Positions 28,801 to 40,281 of a stretch of DNA of 64,000 nucleotides are shown here, piece after piece. The notes below the pieces were generated by a model. That model did no database searches and was not told where the DNA came from. It worked only from the letters and a program-made list of their open reading frames with translations. The stretch's first letter is position 1. Each line of letters begins with the position of its first letter. This stretch comes from Rhabditophanes sp. KR3021 (taxonomy: Eukaryota; Nematoda; Chromadorea; Rhabditida; Alloionematidae): NCBI GenBank assembly GCA_963281155.1, contig CAUJLY010000003.1:6324001-6388000 (forward strand), given 5' to 3'. The translations under genes and the position numbers were made by a program.

Positions 28801-29923
28801 AAAGCAATAACATCAACAATAAACTTACATTTGATGTTGACCCAAAGTCGATGGTGGTTGGCGATTGTATTGATGACGTTGGTAACGGTGGTAGTTGTTA
28901 TTAGTAGTAGAATCTTCAGAATCTTTCCGTTCTCTTTCGCTTTCATCATTTGAAGGGAGGTAAAAAAGATCTGTGGTCTTTACATCTACATCAAAGACGT
29001 CATCATCTGAGGTTTTTTCTATAGAAGATGATCTCGAGATGTCTTTATTACTATTTTTTTCACCATTTACATTCTCTTCATTCAACACACTTCCTACATG
29101 AACTTTATTAGGTTCAATTAAACTAATTTTGTTTTGATCAAGTAAATTAACTTTACTCTGCTCAAGCAAATTAATCTTATTTTCTTCATTTCCTTCTTTA
29201 TTAAAATCAATCAAGGCAAATACATTTGAATTGGCATCATTTCCACTTCCTTCATTCTGTAGTTCCTTTTCAGGTGACATAAGAATAGAAGATATTTCAG
29301 ACAAAGATGCAATATTCCTTCCAGCCGTTGGTTTCCAAAAGTAATTAGGATTAGAGTAGGTTCGTTTAATAAATCGTAACTAAAAGACAAAAAATAATGA
29401 AAGAGTAAGTTTAAATTTGATGGTAGTAATAATATAAATATTTATATTATAATAGTGTACCAAGGAGAAATAAACCTTGGAGAGATAGTAGTATATACTA
29501 CCATAGTTTTTGTTGGTGAGCGAAGGAAAGAAATGTATTATAATATGTCTTTTGATTTGAAAAAGTAGTTCAAGTTTCAATTAAGACTGGACTGTCTCAA
29601 AACAAGTCCTTCCTCATATTTCAACCTGTCAATGAACTTACTTTATTATTATTATTGTCTGTTGACATCTCTTTTAATGTAGTATCAGTGGTGGTTGTAG
29701 TAGTACTGTTCTGAACAGTGAACGACGAAGATGTGGCGTTGATATCGGAGCTGTGTTCGTCATCATCACTACTTAGAATGGCCGCCGAATTCGGAAGCGA
29801 CTTTGCTTCGACATTTAGAGCGCAAGCTTTAGGAACATCTTCTTCGAAATAGTTTTCTGCTAATATAGAGGAAACGATCGAGATGGAGGATGTTGTGAAA
29901 TCGGGTTTTTCATTATACGACAT
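19833..29923 (-). CDS. Large DH-PH Rho guanine-nucleotide exchange factor
   Basis: DH-PH proteins load GTP onto Rho GTPases to control actin. Seven exons are proposed: 29923-29642, 29379-28829, 25466-25135, 25041-24264, 24188-24014, 23967-23766 and 22504-19833, all in phase, 1663 residues. The N-terminal half is Ser/Asn-rich and probably disordered. The DH domain starts near KKQNIIREFISTERNHCYVL and includes LVAHRLTKYPLLLDAI. The PH domain includes DLILVLFDDILVFF and FFDLDQHQAIFGIEKTLVRV. The C-terminal part has a coiled coil with EEREEACRK repeats. The PH strand order resembles the Lbc/GEF-H1/AKAP13 subgroup, but no C1 zinc finger is seen. C. elegans has several RhoGEFs, and I cannot choose an orthologue. 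The AATAAA (19837-19832) overlaps the stop codon. Confidence 0.85.
22805..23566 (-). CDS. 253-codon ORF inside the RhoGEF intron: alternative first exon or nested gene
   Basis: The ORF lies wholly inside the intron between RhoGEF exons 23967-23766 and 22504-19833, same strand. It begins MGKISADNLGRRWSAAVVEP at a reasonable ATG and has even, protein-like composition. No domain is recognised. Read to its stop it is 253 residues. However, a GATAATA|GTAAAA donor at 22822 leaves phase 1, exactly the phase needed to join the DH-PH exon at 22504. This would give a shorter RhoGEF isoform with a different N-terminus. Both readings are open. I favour the alternative first exon because no separate polyadenylation context was seen before the next exon. 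Confidence 0.6.
   Translation of the reverse strand: MGKISADNLGRRWSAAVVEPSALNQKIFKHHRKQKIDVLGGLDEENDFFLTSLRQLLEDKSTVRLPLDRKWLSLPDLAKWQGKPISLESLKLEPKLKPGFSEPRNLCRLENDVYVCYLDSPNSAYCPLEAYYNSLAPSPPDSFFLFSTPAYVPTGVICNNNLDSVSLNTTTLSYDNGNQKIKVDPKIMTTKHDDPSFFFGGVKKAPKYSSFGFLEDFIRHKIVKRISERKYCREKTKMVKASSVDIDNSKIIF
25467..28391. other. Large RhoGEF intron, mostly empty
   Basis: AT-rich sequence with a short tandem repeat near 26871-26930. The minus-strand frame at 26322-26606 is compositionally biased and unsupported. No RNA gene was recognised. Confidence 0.5.
26871..26930. repeat. Short degenerate tandem repeat
   Basis: Three or four copies of a unit like GATTAATACAG are spaced 15-20 nt apart and grade into GATTTATACAG. 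Confidence 0.4.
28392..28590 (-). CDS. Putative alternative first exon of the RhoGEF gene
   Basis: The exon opens with ATG at 28590 (MARSFALEDSAKSKRFDACL), runs 66 codons with GC clearly above the surrounding intron, and ends AAAAAG|GTAAC, a good donor, in phase 1. Phase 1 fits the RhoGEF exon at 25041 (and 22504), but not the exon at 25466, which would be skipped. The encoded peptide includes WRSLLPKQSPIFLFPCFGTV and has no recognised domain. It could instead be an unrelated nested exon. Confidence 0.45.
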
Positions 29924-31410
29924 AATGAGTTTAACTTCTATAACTAATATAATTAATACGACTAATTAATATAATAGTTTAAAATACAAAAAAATGCAAA
30001 AATAAAGCGTCCAGATAAAATTGGAATTGGTTCTAAATAAAGATTTTAGGTAGTAATAAACAGAATGATCTGACAAAGTGCGAATTACATTATGGTACCA
30101 TGAAATAGATGGCCCTTTTATCAAGTTTTCTTTATCATCCCGTTAAAGATTCTTCGTTAGTTGGTGATGCTAGGTTGTCAAGTCTATATATAAGTATATT
30201 GATGTATCAAAAATTAATTGTGGCCAAATAAGCAAAGAAGGTAGAGAGAGAGGTCCTCTCAAAAAGCGAATAGTGTGCAAAATCATATTTTTATGCTATC
30301 CAAAAGGTGTTGTTTAGGTTGGAATTAACAATTTGGGTAAAGAGATTTTTTGGCGTCAATTTTTCTTATCAGTTTGTGTGTTTATTAGTATGTATGTGTG
30401 GATGTTTTTTGGGAATATTATAGTTCAGATGATTTTGAACTTTCTGATATTTGTATTATTAAATTGTTTCGATTGTCAAAATTAAATGAGTCATATCAAA
30501 TAAAATGACAAATGTAAAAAGGTTTGCAATAAAAGATAAAAAGCATTTTTTACTAAAATAAAGGTACAAATTTACGTAGAAATTAACTTGACATGTCATA
30601 AACATGTGTAAGAACAAAGTCTATTTTGTTTGATTGTAATTATTGTAACGTTTCTTATCATTCTTAACCAACTGACATCAGTTTTTTGTTGACAGGCCAA
30701 ATGGTAAGTTTCAATGTTCAGGCCAATTTAATAGACATTGTCCTGATCATGTTCCCTATGATGCAGTAATTATGCAAATAATAAAAGGCAGGTTAAAGGT
30801 CGTTTCAATTTTTATTAGATAACATAAATAATACATAAATGGTAGTAACAAAATTTACTTTAAAAAATTGTTTCTACAGGATTGATTATTCTTATCATAA
30901 AAAAACACAAAATCTCTATTTTAAGTGATAATTTGATATCATTTATTAATATCAAACTAAATTTTGATAAAAGGATTACATAATTAATGTTCAAAATAAT
31001 TAAAGGATGTTGTATTGAATTGTGATTGATGAAGCTTTTTTGTATATGAGAAATCCCATTCACAATTAAACCAAATAAACGGCCTCGCAACTTAATCAAA
31101 CCTTGATGATTAATAATTTTTTATAAATTTATATGTATAAAAAACGCTATCGTGTCCATGTTTATCGTACTTATTTTTCATTTTTTAATACATTTGATAT
31201 ACTACAATCCAATTGACTAACCGTATATGTTCATTAGATGCTAATTATTTTCATATCTTGATTAGTCATTTCTCAGTAGTGAGAAAAATGTTGCATTTAG
31301 TTGTGAATACATATCTAGTTAACTTGATCATTATAAAGCGGGATAGTTGAGCAAGCGATTGAATAGTAAGAGTACAAATGCTTATAGCTATCTATTTGTG
31401 CGGTTTATGA
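29924..31410. other. Intergenic region, divergent from the RhoGEF
   Basis: The RhoGEF promoter presumably lies at the left end. The rest is AT-rich, and no gene is supported. Confidence 0.5.
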
Positions 31411-31539
31411 CGAATCTATTGAATAAAACGACCATGAAACTTGCTCTTTCTCAACTTAATATTCAACAATCGCAGGAAGACTTTATTCACATTAATGTCT
31501 TTATCCAGTACAAACTCTAGTTATTTCAATTTATGCCAC

Positions 31540-32003
31540 AATAAAAAAATACAACCTTTATGGCAATATTTCTGGTAAATTATTTGATTTACTATTTGGA
31601 AATGCTGATAAATTTAATAAAATAGTCAATTCAGTACCTTTTGAATTGCCCGATTCTATCCCATTTTTTTCTTCTACCTCAAAAGTTGCTAATCCTTTTT
31701 CTGAACAAAGAGATAGTTATTCTAAATTTTCCAAATTGCTCGATACTTTATTTGCAAAACTAATTAACTTGGATGCATTTTTTTATTATTCAAATAATGA
31801 TCGACGAGACCCAAATAGTCAGCTGGATGGGATTGGTTATGGAGAAGTATTGCTAACTTTAGTACATGTTGTGGAATCAAATCACGCAAAAGTATCTTCG
31901 TTGTCATGGAATCACAACACCAACTCGTCTATTTGCAAATATAGACGATGAATTGATACAAATTAGTTTGCCTCTTTTAACGCAAGTAGCATTTGAGAAT
32001 TAA
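31540..32003 (+). pseudogene. Decayed lineage-specific family fragment
   Basis: An open stretch with protein-like composition includes YGNISGKLFDLLFGNADKFN, SVPFELPDSIPFFSSTSK and KLLDTLFAKLINLDAFFYYS. It shifts frame near 31920, where a second frame continues as RLFANIDDELIQISLPLLTQ to a TAA at 32001. It has no start or domain that I can name. Its style and neighbourhood suggest the same F-box/LRR-like family as the copy at 13101-13798. Confidence 0.35.
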
Positions 32004-32091
32004 TTAAAGGTATTATGATGATAAAGAGGATTATAGCGAATGCCTGGATACTATGAAAAATTGATCAAACACTTTTCTTAAACTAAAAAGC

Positions 32092-32590
32092 ATGCTTAAT
32101 TATAGGACATGTGAAAATATTTCAATTATGATCGAAATTAAAAATAACAAAACCGTTTTTGAAATTTTCAATTTTTGTGATGCTGCAAAAATATTAGAAG
32201 ATCAAAATTGTGATCTATTCTTCGATATAAATTTAGACCACCTCGAAGTAAGAAATCTTCTCTTATCTGAAGAATATCATGACAAATTAGATGAGATTTA
32301 TCATAAGGAAATGTGTCGCGTTTGTAAGATACATTCAAGTTCAATGTAACGGAAACATGGATGAGTCGGGAAATTGTCTGATGAAACATTTATTCGGTTA
32401 AAAGAAAATTTGTGCCAGTTTTCACCTTTTTTAACAATATTAATATTACAAATGTCAATTTAAATTATATTTGCAAGAAATTAGAAGTTGTTTATTGTGA
32501 ATTAAAACAATTGGGAGTGTACTTAATAGTTCCGATGAAACCTACGAATCTTATGATAACTGCTATGTTCTTGTAACTATTACATGATTA
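32092..32590 (+). pseudogene. Second decayed fragment of the same kind
   Basis: An 85-codon frame (MLNYRTCENISIMIEIKNNK onward) stops at 32349. After further stops, leucine-rich text resumes (NITNVNLNYICKKLEVVYCE), followed in another frame by SSDETYESYD. The last resembles SDHDYYESYD in the copy ending at 13798. Together with 31540-32003 this is probably one broken gene. Confidence 0.35.
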
Positions 32591-33280
32591 CATTGATATT
32601 TCAATACTTTATGTCATTCATTTACCCATAATATGTATATTATTCATATTTATACCATTATATTTTACATATGACAAGCACATTTCATCTTTTATGATTT
32701 ATTGAAATATTTTATTACACGTCTTCAACATCTTTTTACTGTGATTCTACATCAAGTAATCTACTAGTTATCTAAGTAAAAAGATTTCAAAGTGCTGAAT
32801 TAGCTATATTAGCATAAAGTACACACCAAAAAAATTGTTTTGTGCACGAATTTGATACATAAGTTTGAATCTTATATTTTATCTTATCAAAACTTTTTCA
32901 TTGAAAGCTTATTAAAATAGATTCTGTCCAAAATAATGCACGTTATCTATAATACTTAGGAGCACTATACATATAAATATATTAATCATTGCTGTTAAAA
33001 AGCTAGGAGAAGTAGTTTACCAACAATTTCTTAAGAATGCTTAACTTTTTCTTATCCAAATATGGTTAGAAATCGCTAATTAAAATTATTATTGTACAAA
33101 ATCATATCTATTATTTATCTAATAATGAATGGCACCATTAATTATAAAAATTTCCTTTGAATAGTCCAAGGAAATGGGTTATCTATAATTTTTAAGATTG
33201 TCATTTCTCTTATCAATATGCATATACTTAGCTCTATTTTACTATAAAAGGAGATAATATTTGAAATATTATATCTGAAA
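32591..33280. other. Upstream region of the lectin/CUB gene
   Basis: AT-rich; no ORF or repeat recognised. Confidence 0.5.
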
Positions 33281-34275
33281 ATGAAACTAGTTATCGCTAC
33301 TCTATTTTCCATAGCAGCTTTGCTGAATTCTGCTGCCGTTCCAAGTGTAAAGACTTGCAAAGAGGGATTCAAATATGAAAGTGAATCAAACCGTTGCTTT
33401 TTGTATTCTGAAACAATAGCTTTAACTTTCAACGAAGCCGAATCTTACTGTAAGAGCAAAGACGCAGTTTTAGCTATTTTTGATAGTCCTGAAAAAATGA
33501 CGTTGGCAACAAGACTGATCAATATCCACAATCCAGTGCAACCAGCTACTTGGCTTAGTTCTCCTAAGAAATTGTATTATAATGATTCTAGAGCTATTAT
33601 CAAAACTAACACCATTGTTTCAAAAGAAAATGCCAATAAGTGTTCTATGATGATAAAATCTAGTACCGATGCTAGTGTTTTATATACTGATTGTCAACAG
33701 AAGCAAGCATTTATTTGTAGAGAAACTCAATTATTTAGCGATGAGTAAGTAACTTTCATATTTATAACTTGTTGACTACGGTTTAAATTGTTTCGTCCAT
33801 TTGAATATATAATCTTTGAAGCATATGTATATCTAGGTGCAGATATTTAACTTTATATTATTTCAGTTGTCCCCAACAATATTATGATCCAAATTCTGGT
33901 TCCATCATTTCACCAAATTATCCAAATGAATATTTTATTGAAAATGAATGTATTTATTATATCAAAGTAGATAAAAAATACGTAATTAAATTAGAATTCG
34001 ATTATTTTAATACTGAAGCAAATTGTGATTATTTATGGATCTACGATGGACCAGATATGAGCAATGGATATTCACAACTGTACTCAGGCAATTTTGGATC
34101 CGATACTCAGAGACTTACATGGTTTTCTACTTCTAATCACATAACGCTTCATTTCCATGCAGATTGGATTTGGGATTATAAAGAAAGTTTCACTCATTTA
34201 GTTCAAATTTAATCAATTTTTTAATTTTAGGGTTACTCAGGTACTTATTCTGCTACTTATCCACCTGGAAGCTAA
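33281..34275 (+). CDS. Secreted C-type lectin with CUB domain
   Basis: Nematode CLEC/CUB proteins are secreted and often immune- or gut-related. Exons are 33281-33744, 33867-34182 and 34231-34275, in phase, 274 residues. Residues 1-18 form a signal peptide (MKLVIATLFSIAALLNSAAV). The lectin domain shows CKEGFKYESESNRCF, FNEAESYCKSKDAVLAIF, TWLSSPKK and TDCQQKQAFICRE with the expected cysteines. There is no EPN or WND calcium motif. The CUB domain runs CPQQYYDPNSGSIISPNYPN to GYSGTYSATYPP, with CDYLWIYDGPD. The last intron needs a GAAAGTTT donor (see findings). Without it the protein would end ESFTHLVQI, cutting off the last CUB strand. AATAAA is at 34330. Confidence 0.85.
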
Positions 34276-34858
34276 TTAGATTGGACCTGAACACAATTAG
34301 AACATTGTTTGTTATTCATTAATCATTTCAATAAATAAACTTAGATATTGCACCTTGTTAGACATAAATATCTAAAAAATAGTAATTTTTAGTCAAATAT
34401 GGACTTATACATGCTCTTAATTTTTTCCTTTAATAGAACTTTCTAAGTTTATAGCTTTCAAAGGCCTTTAAAAAGTACTGTATACTTTTGTAATAACAAC
34501 CAAACGGTAGTTTCAATTTCATTATTTTGATGTAAAAATGACATAGATATGCATTCGCACGAAAATAAAAAGTGTGCGAATTTACATATATATGCATTTT
34601 GCACATGAATAAAATAAACATTTTTTGCTCGAAATAAACGTATGCTATGTAATAAATGTATGTTTACACTTGCAACAACAAATAATAAGCAAAGCAATAT
34701 GTAGTTAAAAAATAACATCATCACTTTTATACGTCAAATTGTAAATATATGCAATAACTGATTTAAAGATTGAATTTAATAAAGATTGGGATTGAATACT
34801 CACACCTTTCTTGCTATATAAAACAGAAAAACAGCCCTCAACGGAACAGGGGCAATGA
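34276..34858. other. Intergenic AT-rich stretch
   Basis: The lectin polyadenylation signal is at 34330. No gene is supported in the remainder. Confidence 0.5.
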
Positions 34859-35400
34859 ATTACTCAAAGGCGAAAGAGAAATGGTAGTTGGCGTTAAGTG
34901 GGATTCAATTAACTGCAGTATATTTTATGTTCTTGAAGAAGATGGAAGGGATATTGTCTATGAGAGAATTTTCCCGAATTAACTCCGAACAAATGTTTGC
35001 GCGTGATATCTGAAATCGGGATCAAAGAATTGAAAACCAAGTCAAGTATGTATTCCTATTTTTCGAACGAACAAGATCTTTACAGAAAGAAAGATGACAT
35101 ATCAATCCAAATGAGTTTCATTTTCAAAACAATTGCATTTGGAGCATTACTTAAAATGGGTTATAATAAAGAGCAGTAATTTTACGACATATCATGACCA
35201 ATCTTATCAGAATTCGTAAGATTAGGAGGAAACTTCTTAAGTTCCGTAAAAACCTGATTACTAGACACGCCCATTGTTCCGACATTTATGTTCTAAAATG
35301 CATGGCTGATACCTTGGACTGTAGCAATGAAAGAGTATTTGAATTTAAACGAGGAACCTTAGAAGATGTTATGATCAATGATTGCCTTACTCTCCATTAA
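34859..35400 (+). pseudogene. Possible decayed coding sequence, unknown family
   Basis: Three consecutive short frames in different phases (to 34982, 34997-35179, 35194-35400) have higher GC and more even codon use than the flanks. Examples are MVVGVKWDSINCSIFYVLEE and DTLDCSNERVFEFKRGTLED. No splice sites link them convincingly, so a broken gene is the simplest reading. I do not recognise it. Confidence 0.25.
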
Positions 35401-35879
35401 CAAACAATGTGTTCAGATGTAAGTATGGGAGGAATCTATTTAAAAATTAAATACAAATATGGTTTAAAATGAGCCAAATAATACATGTTTAAGAATGGAA
35501 TATAGATTTACAATCACTCGCAAAAGAAGAATTGAAGATCGATTTCCTTTTCATGATATTTATAATTAAAGCCGTTGTGCTGCTCTATCTTTAAGATATT
35601 TATTTGTCTTCCTTCCAGCCACGCCATAGACTTGATTCGAATTTCTTGGTCTCCTTTGAGCCAACTATTTTGATCTCATTCGAGGCAACATAATTGACCA
35701 AAATTAGTAGACGTTTCTTCAAAAAATAAGCAGTGATTAAATAAAAACTAATCTTAAAGCGGCAAATAGAGTCAAATTTGATAACACCTTTGTCTTAATA
35801 AAATTATTCTCAAATCGCAGTACTAAGTGACTTCCATTCAAAATATTCCTTAAATTTATTTCTTTATAAGTTACTCTCG

Positions 35880-36085
35880 CCCACAAAAGCACCAAAAAGG
35901 TGAAGTCTGGAATTAAATCAAAGACAAAGGGCTCTTCAATTGCAATTGATACCCCTGCTGGAACAACCTTTCAAAGAATTTATAAGAAGAACGAAGACTC
36001 ATTAAGTACGAGAGATTCTAATTTAGAGCAACTAATTCAATCTAGAAATGAATCTGCTGTTGATGGCAAAAAAAATAAGATGTGA
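35880..36085 (+). CDS. Putative terminal exon, unknown
   Basis: A Lys/Ser-rich frame (KSGIKSKTKGSSIAIDTPAG to KKNKM) ends at a TGA. No ATG or upstream exon was found, and no domain is recognised. It may belong with the fragments at 34859-35400. Confidence 0.22.
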
Positions 36086-38530
36086 ATTTGTATCACTTTG
36101 TAAAAGAAACTGCCAACGAAATGAAAGATTCAATCAAAGTTTTTCCATTCTCCTTCCTCCTAAATAAATGTTAACGGAATGGGAGTTTTATTAGATATTT
36201 CCTTTTAGAGTGGTTACTGTCAAATGAAACTTGAAAATTCAGTTGAATAAGATCAGCCACAATTGGTATCAAGATGGAGTATAAAGCTTCCATCTAGCGA
36301 ATTAAACTTGGAACAAACATTAATTTACATATACTTGAATCTAATATTGAAATTATTACTGTTTATAATATGACAATTATGTATTTCAATGAATTCTTTT
36401 ATACTTTAAAGCCAAATTATATAAAATGATGGTTGATTTTATTGGTAAATGTTTTTACAATTACCTTGTACTAAAAGTGGGCAATAAAGCTTATGAGATT
36501 GATCGTGATGATTATTAATGAATCCATTATTATTGCTAGTTTTGTATTGCAACATTTTTTAATAAAACTTGTGTGATTGTCCTTTTTAAATTTATTAGCA
36601 TTATCAAATAATTAATAGTCAACTTAATGCATAATTTAAAATATATAAAATATTGGTTATGTCGGAGTATTTCATTTATTGTGCCGAAATAAAAAAAGAA
36701 GAATATATTTACATTTATCGAAAAATAAATGAACAGCAAATAATCCAAGATTGCAAGCTTATTGTTTAGTTAATATAATTTACAATAAAAAGCATGGTAA
36801 ACTAATGCATACAAAGCAATTCATTTGTTTTATTAACGTATTTTAAACAAATTCAAATGCTATCTAAAATTATATAAGAAAGATCAGCGACATTCTCATG
36901 CAGTAGTTTTAGTTGGGTTTCAAATGTGTGAGCCATACACGATTGAGGAAGTATGAATACTATATTAAGTTAAATCGTAATTAGATACTTTTGAATGATA
37001 CATACACCGATAGTTAAATGCAAAATAGGGCATTTTTAACACAAATTATACAATGTTTTTGCAAAACCGACTTAAACCGGTTGGGCAAGTCTAATCGAAT
37101 TTCATACTCATTGAATTCCGTTTGATATTTATGTGCTTCCGAAATATATTTATATGTTTTCAATAATAATTAACTAGATGAACAATATCTGAAATATATT
37201 ATTCTAACACTTCCAACTTATTTATTCAAAAGACCATTTATTAAAAATTCGCCTTATTATTTAAAGTATTCGGGCAAAAGTTCTCACAAATCTATTTATT
37301 TATGGCAAAGTACATTTATTATTAAAGTTCCTGTATTGAAGTGATAATTAGGACGTCATCAAGCAAAAACTTCCTCAATAGGGAATGTTTTTATTTTACA
37401 GAGTAGCAATTATACATATTTTTGATACAACAATTAAATATATATTTTCATTTTGGATTGGCACTTTAAGCGTAAAGGATAGTAAACAAATGTAAAATAT
37501 ATAATATTTATGTTCACACTTTTTATGATACTATTCAAAATAATATTTTTTCAAGAATAATCAGGATCTTTTAATAGAGTCACTTCGTGCCAATAATAAA
37601 ATACATACCTAAGCCATTCATTTGTTGTACTTGTAATAACTATATATCTTTCTTTTAATAAATAATACATCCATACATATAATATCATCCATCATATATC
37701 ATTACTTCTAACTAAAAACACTATCTCTCCCAAAAAAGGATATTCATACGTTTTGAATTTATTAATTTTTGTATGCACATATATGTTATATGTTTCTTTT
37801 CATGGACAAACACAGTTTATACATTTATAAATATATATTTGCTTACATTTTTAAGGTTTCCTTTGGCACTATCACAAAGTATTATATTAACTTATCCTCT
37901 TTCACACGTTCTTTCAAGCTTTTCAATTCTTATTTCATCCATTCCTCTTCGCACAGCTACTAAATAATTACATACGCGCGTATTGGCAAAACATTACTTA
38001 TTATTGTTCTTTCTTTTTTTACCTGTGAAGAAGAGGGAAGATTCGAGGGCACACTCAAACAAAGTATTTTATTGTACTTTGTGCCGTAAAAATAGATGCT
38101 TCATTTAGGCAAATAGGCTACTTCATTTAGATAAAATAGACACCTTCATTAAGATTAATTTGGGTTGTTGTCATGACACCTTATATTTGTCACAATATTT
38201 ATATTAAATTTATCATTTCCAACTTAATACCTCTGGTCTTACAAGTTAAATTTAAGCAAACGATTTTTTTAGTTTTTATTTTTGACTGCACATCTTCTCA
38301 AAACACTTCCATGATATTATTAGGTTTACCAAAAAAGCAATTATGTGAGTCTTTTATTTTTTATAATTCCAAAACGATGAAATCAGCTCCAAGCAATTGA
38401 AAGCTCCTTATGAGTGTTCTTTTATAAAGTAAAGAAACACTATATACTTGTATACTTCCCTTTTTATACCAAATAAAATATAATATTTTTCTATGATATC
38501 AATATATTAAATATCTTTTCAGTGAATAAA
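36086..38530. other. Intergenic AT-rich region
   Basis: Short overlapping frames at 36536-36748 and 37769-37967 are hydrophobic low-complexity noise. A small tandem repeat lies at 38093-38155. No gene is supported. Confidence 0.5.
38093..38155. repeat. Three-copy degenerate tandem repeat, about 23-nt unit
   Basis: CTTCATTTAG or CTTCATTAAG recurs three times, with AATAG/AAATAG spacers. Confidence 0.45.
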
Positions 38531-40029
38531 ATGAATAATACTTCAAGTTCTTTTGCTACCATTTACAGCGACAATTTTTCATTCGCCATATTTGTGTCAA
38601 AAATAATTTTTATTCTTCTTACTATTTTGACAATTCCTTATGGTATTTTGCTGATGTGCAAAAAAGTCCAATGGTCAGCTAATTTGAGAGCTCTTATTAT
38701 AGCTTTTTTGACTGTTTTTTTCTTCCAATCATGGTTAGCTGGTATTTCAATTCACGTGGTTACCAGGCAAAATTCTTCTTTCATTACTAATAATATGTAT
38801 ATGAATGAACCTAATAATACAGTTGTTATTTATTTGCAAGGAGCTTTGCATAATACAGGTATATTTATTAAAATTGAACAAGGGAATAAAATATTTATTA
38901 AATTAATCCTCGCAAGCCATCTTAAGCTCAAACATCATCTTAACCAACATGCCAGCAACAGCCAATGCATTGGCATCATTGAGAAGAAAGACTTCAGGTT
39001 CTCGTGGCCACAGTTTGTGATCTGCCATTTAAATCTTTTCACTAAGATAGACTTCAAGTTTTCGGCCAATTCTTTGGTGGGAACTGGAAGTTTGAGATGG
39101 ATAGTTTCGACTGGATGGGTTCTAAAAGGCGTGATAATAATAATGCTAGTCACCAGATAACATACTAAAAGGTGTTGTGTTATATGATGAGAACGGAGTC
39201 GTTTTAGGATAAGTGATGGATTAAGATGCTTTGCATGTTATCCGAAATAGATTACACATCGTGATAACTAGGAGTAAAATTAAAAAAATGTTCTTTTCAA
39301 AATAAACATTCGATACATATTATTTATTGTACTTACCCACAGGCCGTATTTTGCTTTGGATTATGACAGTTGAACAATTATTTCAAATTCGGTACTCTTC
39401 AACTAAGAGACAAAGAATGGGCCCTCACAAACAATGGTTCTTTTTTATGATTTTACCAACTATGTATGGCTTCATCACACAAGGCCTCGAACCTTACTCA
39501 GACGAACTAATGAATCTTAACAAGACTGTCAATGCATTCAGTGTCTTTCTTTTTCTAATTCAAATTTTACTGATTGTTTGCACTTTCTACATAGACGAAC
39601 TTAATCATAAACTAACACATCTAACTGTTTTGGGAGGTTATCAAAATGTCAGAGTAAGTAGGTAAATATTTAACTAACCCAAAATTTGTTTTGTTACAGA
39701 CTATACCACTCCTTGAAATGAGCCTTCTTAAATTTAATTTATTCACATTTTTTATTTTGATGGTCAAATTATATGGATCATTATTCTTCTTTGCTTATAC
39801 TGGAGACCAAGCTGAAAAGGACTTTTATATGCTGTTAGGTTGGGCATTGTTGTTTTCATCTCTTGCTTTTACCATCTTTTTCCTTGCGTTTGCATTAATC
39901 TGGAGTACCCCTTCCAAGAAGCAATCTATTTATCCGCAACCACATGTTCCTCTTACCTTGGGATATGTTAATGATTTCGATGGTGGAGATGTGCATCATA
40001 ATCGGATGTGGGATGAAAATACTGTCTGA
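38531..40029 (+). CDS. Seven-transmembrane receptor, Sra/Sre-like chemoreceptor superfamily
   Basis: Three exons (38531-38858, 39343-39653, 39700-40029), all in phase, give 322 residues. Hydrophobic segments fit seven passes: FVSKIIFILLTILTIPYGIL, ALIIAFLTVFFFQSWLAGI, RILLWIMTVEQLFQI, WFFFMILPTMYGFI, FSVFLFLIQILLIVCTFY, LFTFFILMVKLYGSLFFF and LLGWALLFSSLAFTIFFLAF. The short N-terminus carries NNTSSS glycosylation sequons. The TM2 start (WSANLRALIIA) and the EQ in place of the ER/DRY-like motif after TM3 recall nematode serpentine receptors of the Sra/Sre group, but the family call is tentative. A signalling role is inferred only from the fold. AATAAA is at 40186. Confidence 0.65.
38903..39150 (-). 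other. Antisense coding-like block in intron 1 of the receptor gene
   Basis: The minus strand reads VETIHLKLPVPTKELAENLK then SILVKRFK in one frame. One base off, an ATG at 39028 opens MADHKLWPREPEVFLLNDAN then ALAVAGMLVKMMFELKMACE and a TAA at 38903. A CGCCTTTTAG acceptor precedes the first part. The text is protein-like and GC-richer than the intron. It may be a frameshifted gene fragment. I do not recognise it. Confidence 0.35.
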
Positions 40030-40281
40030 AAGGAGCTCTTAGTTGGCAGTTTATACTTCTTCATACTATTACTATATGTCTGAATATATCTCGTTTAATT
40101 TATATGCACGTGAATGAAGTACGGTTCATGTGTCAAAAGATGTCATAATACTTGTGTATGCCTTTTTTATAATATTGTTTTTTGAAATAAAAAATGACTC
40201 GCGTGGCTTTTTAAAAGATATCTATACAAACAAATCAAAGCAACTAACTTGCAAGCAAAATGAATTTATTGATAAACAAAA

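Noticed and set aside
36536..37967. Short hydrophobic ORFs between 36.5 and 38 kb
   Set aside because: Low-complexity AT-rich text with overlapping frames and no splice signals.
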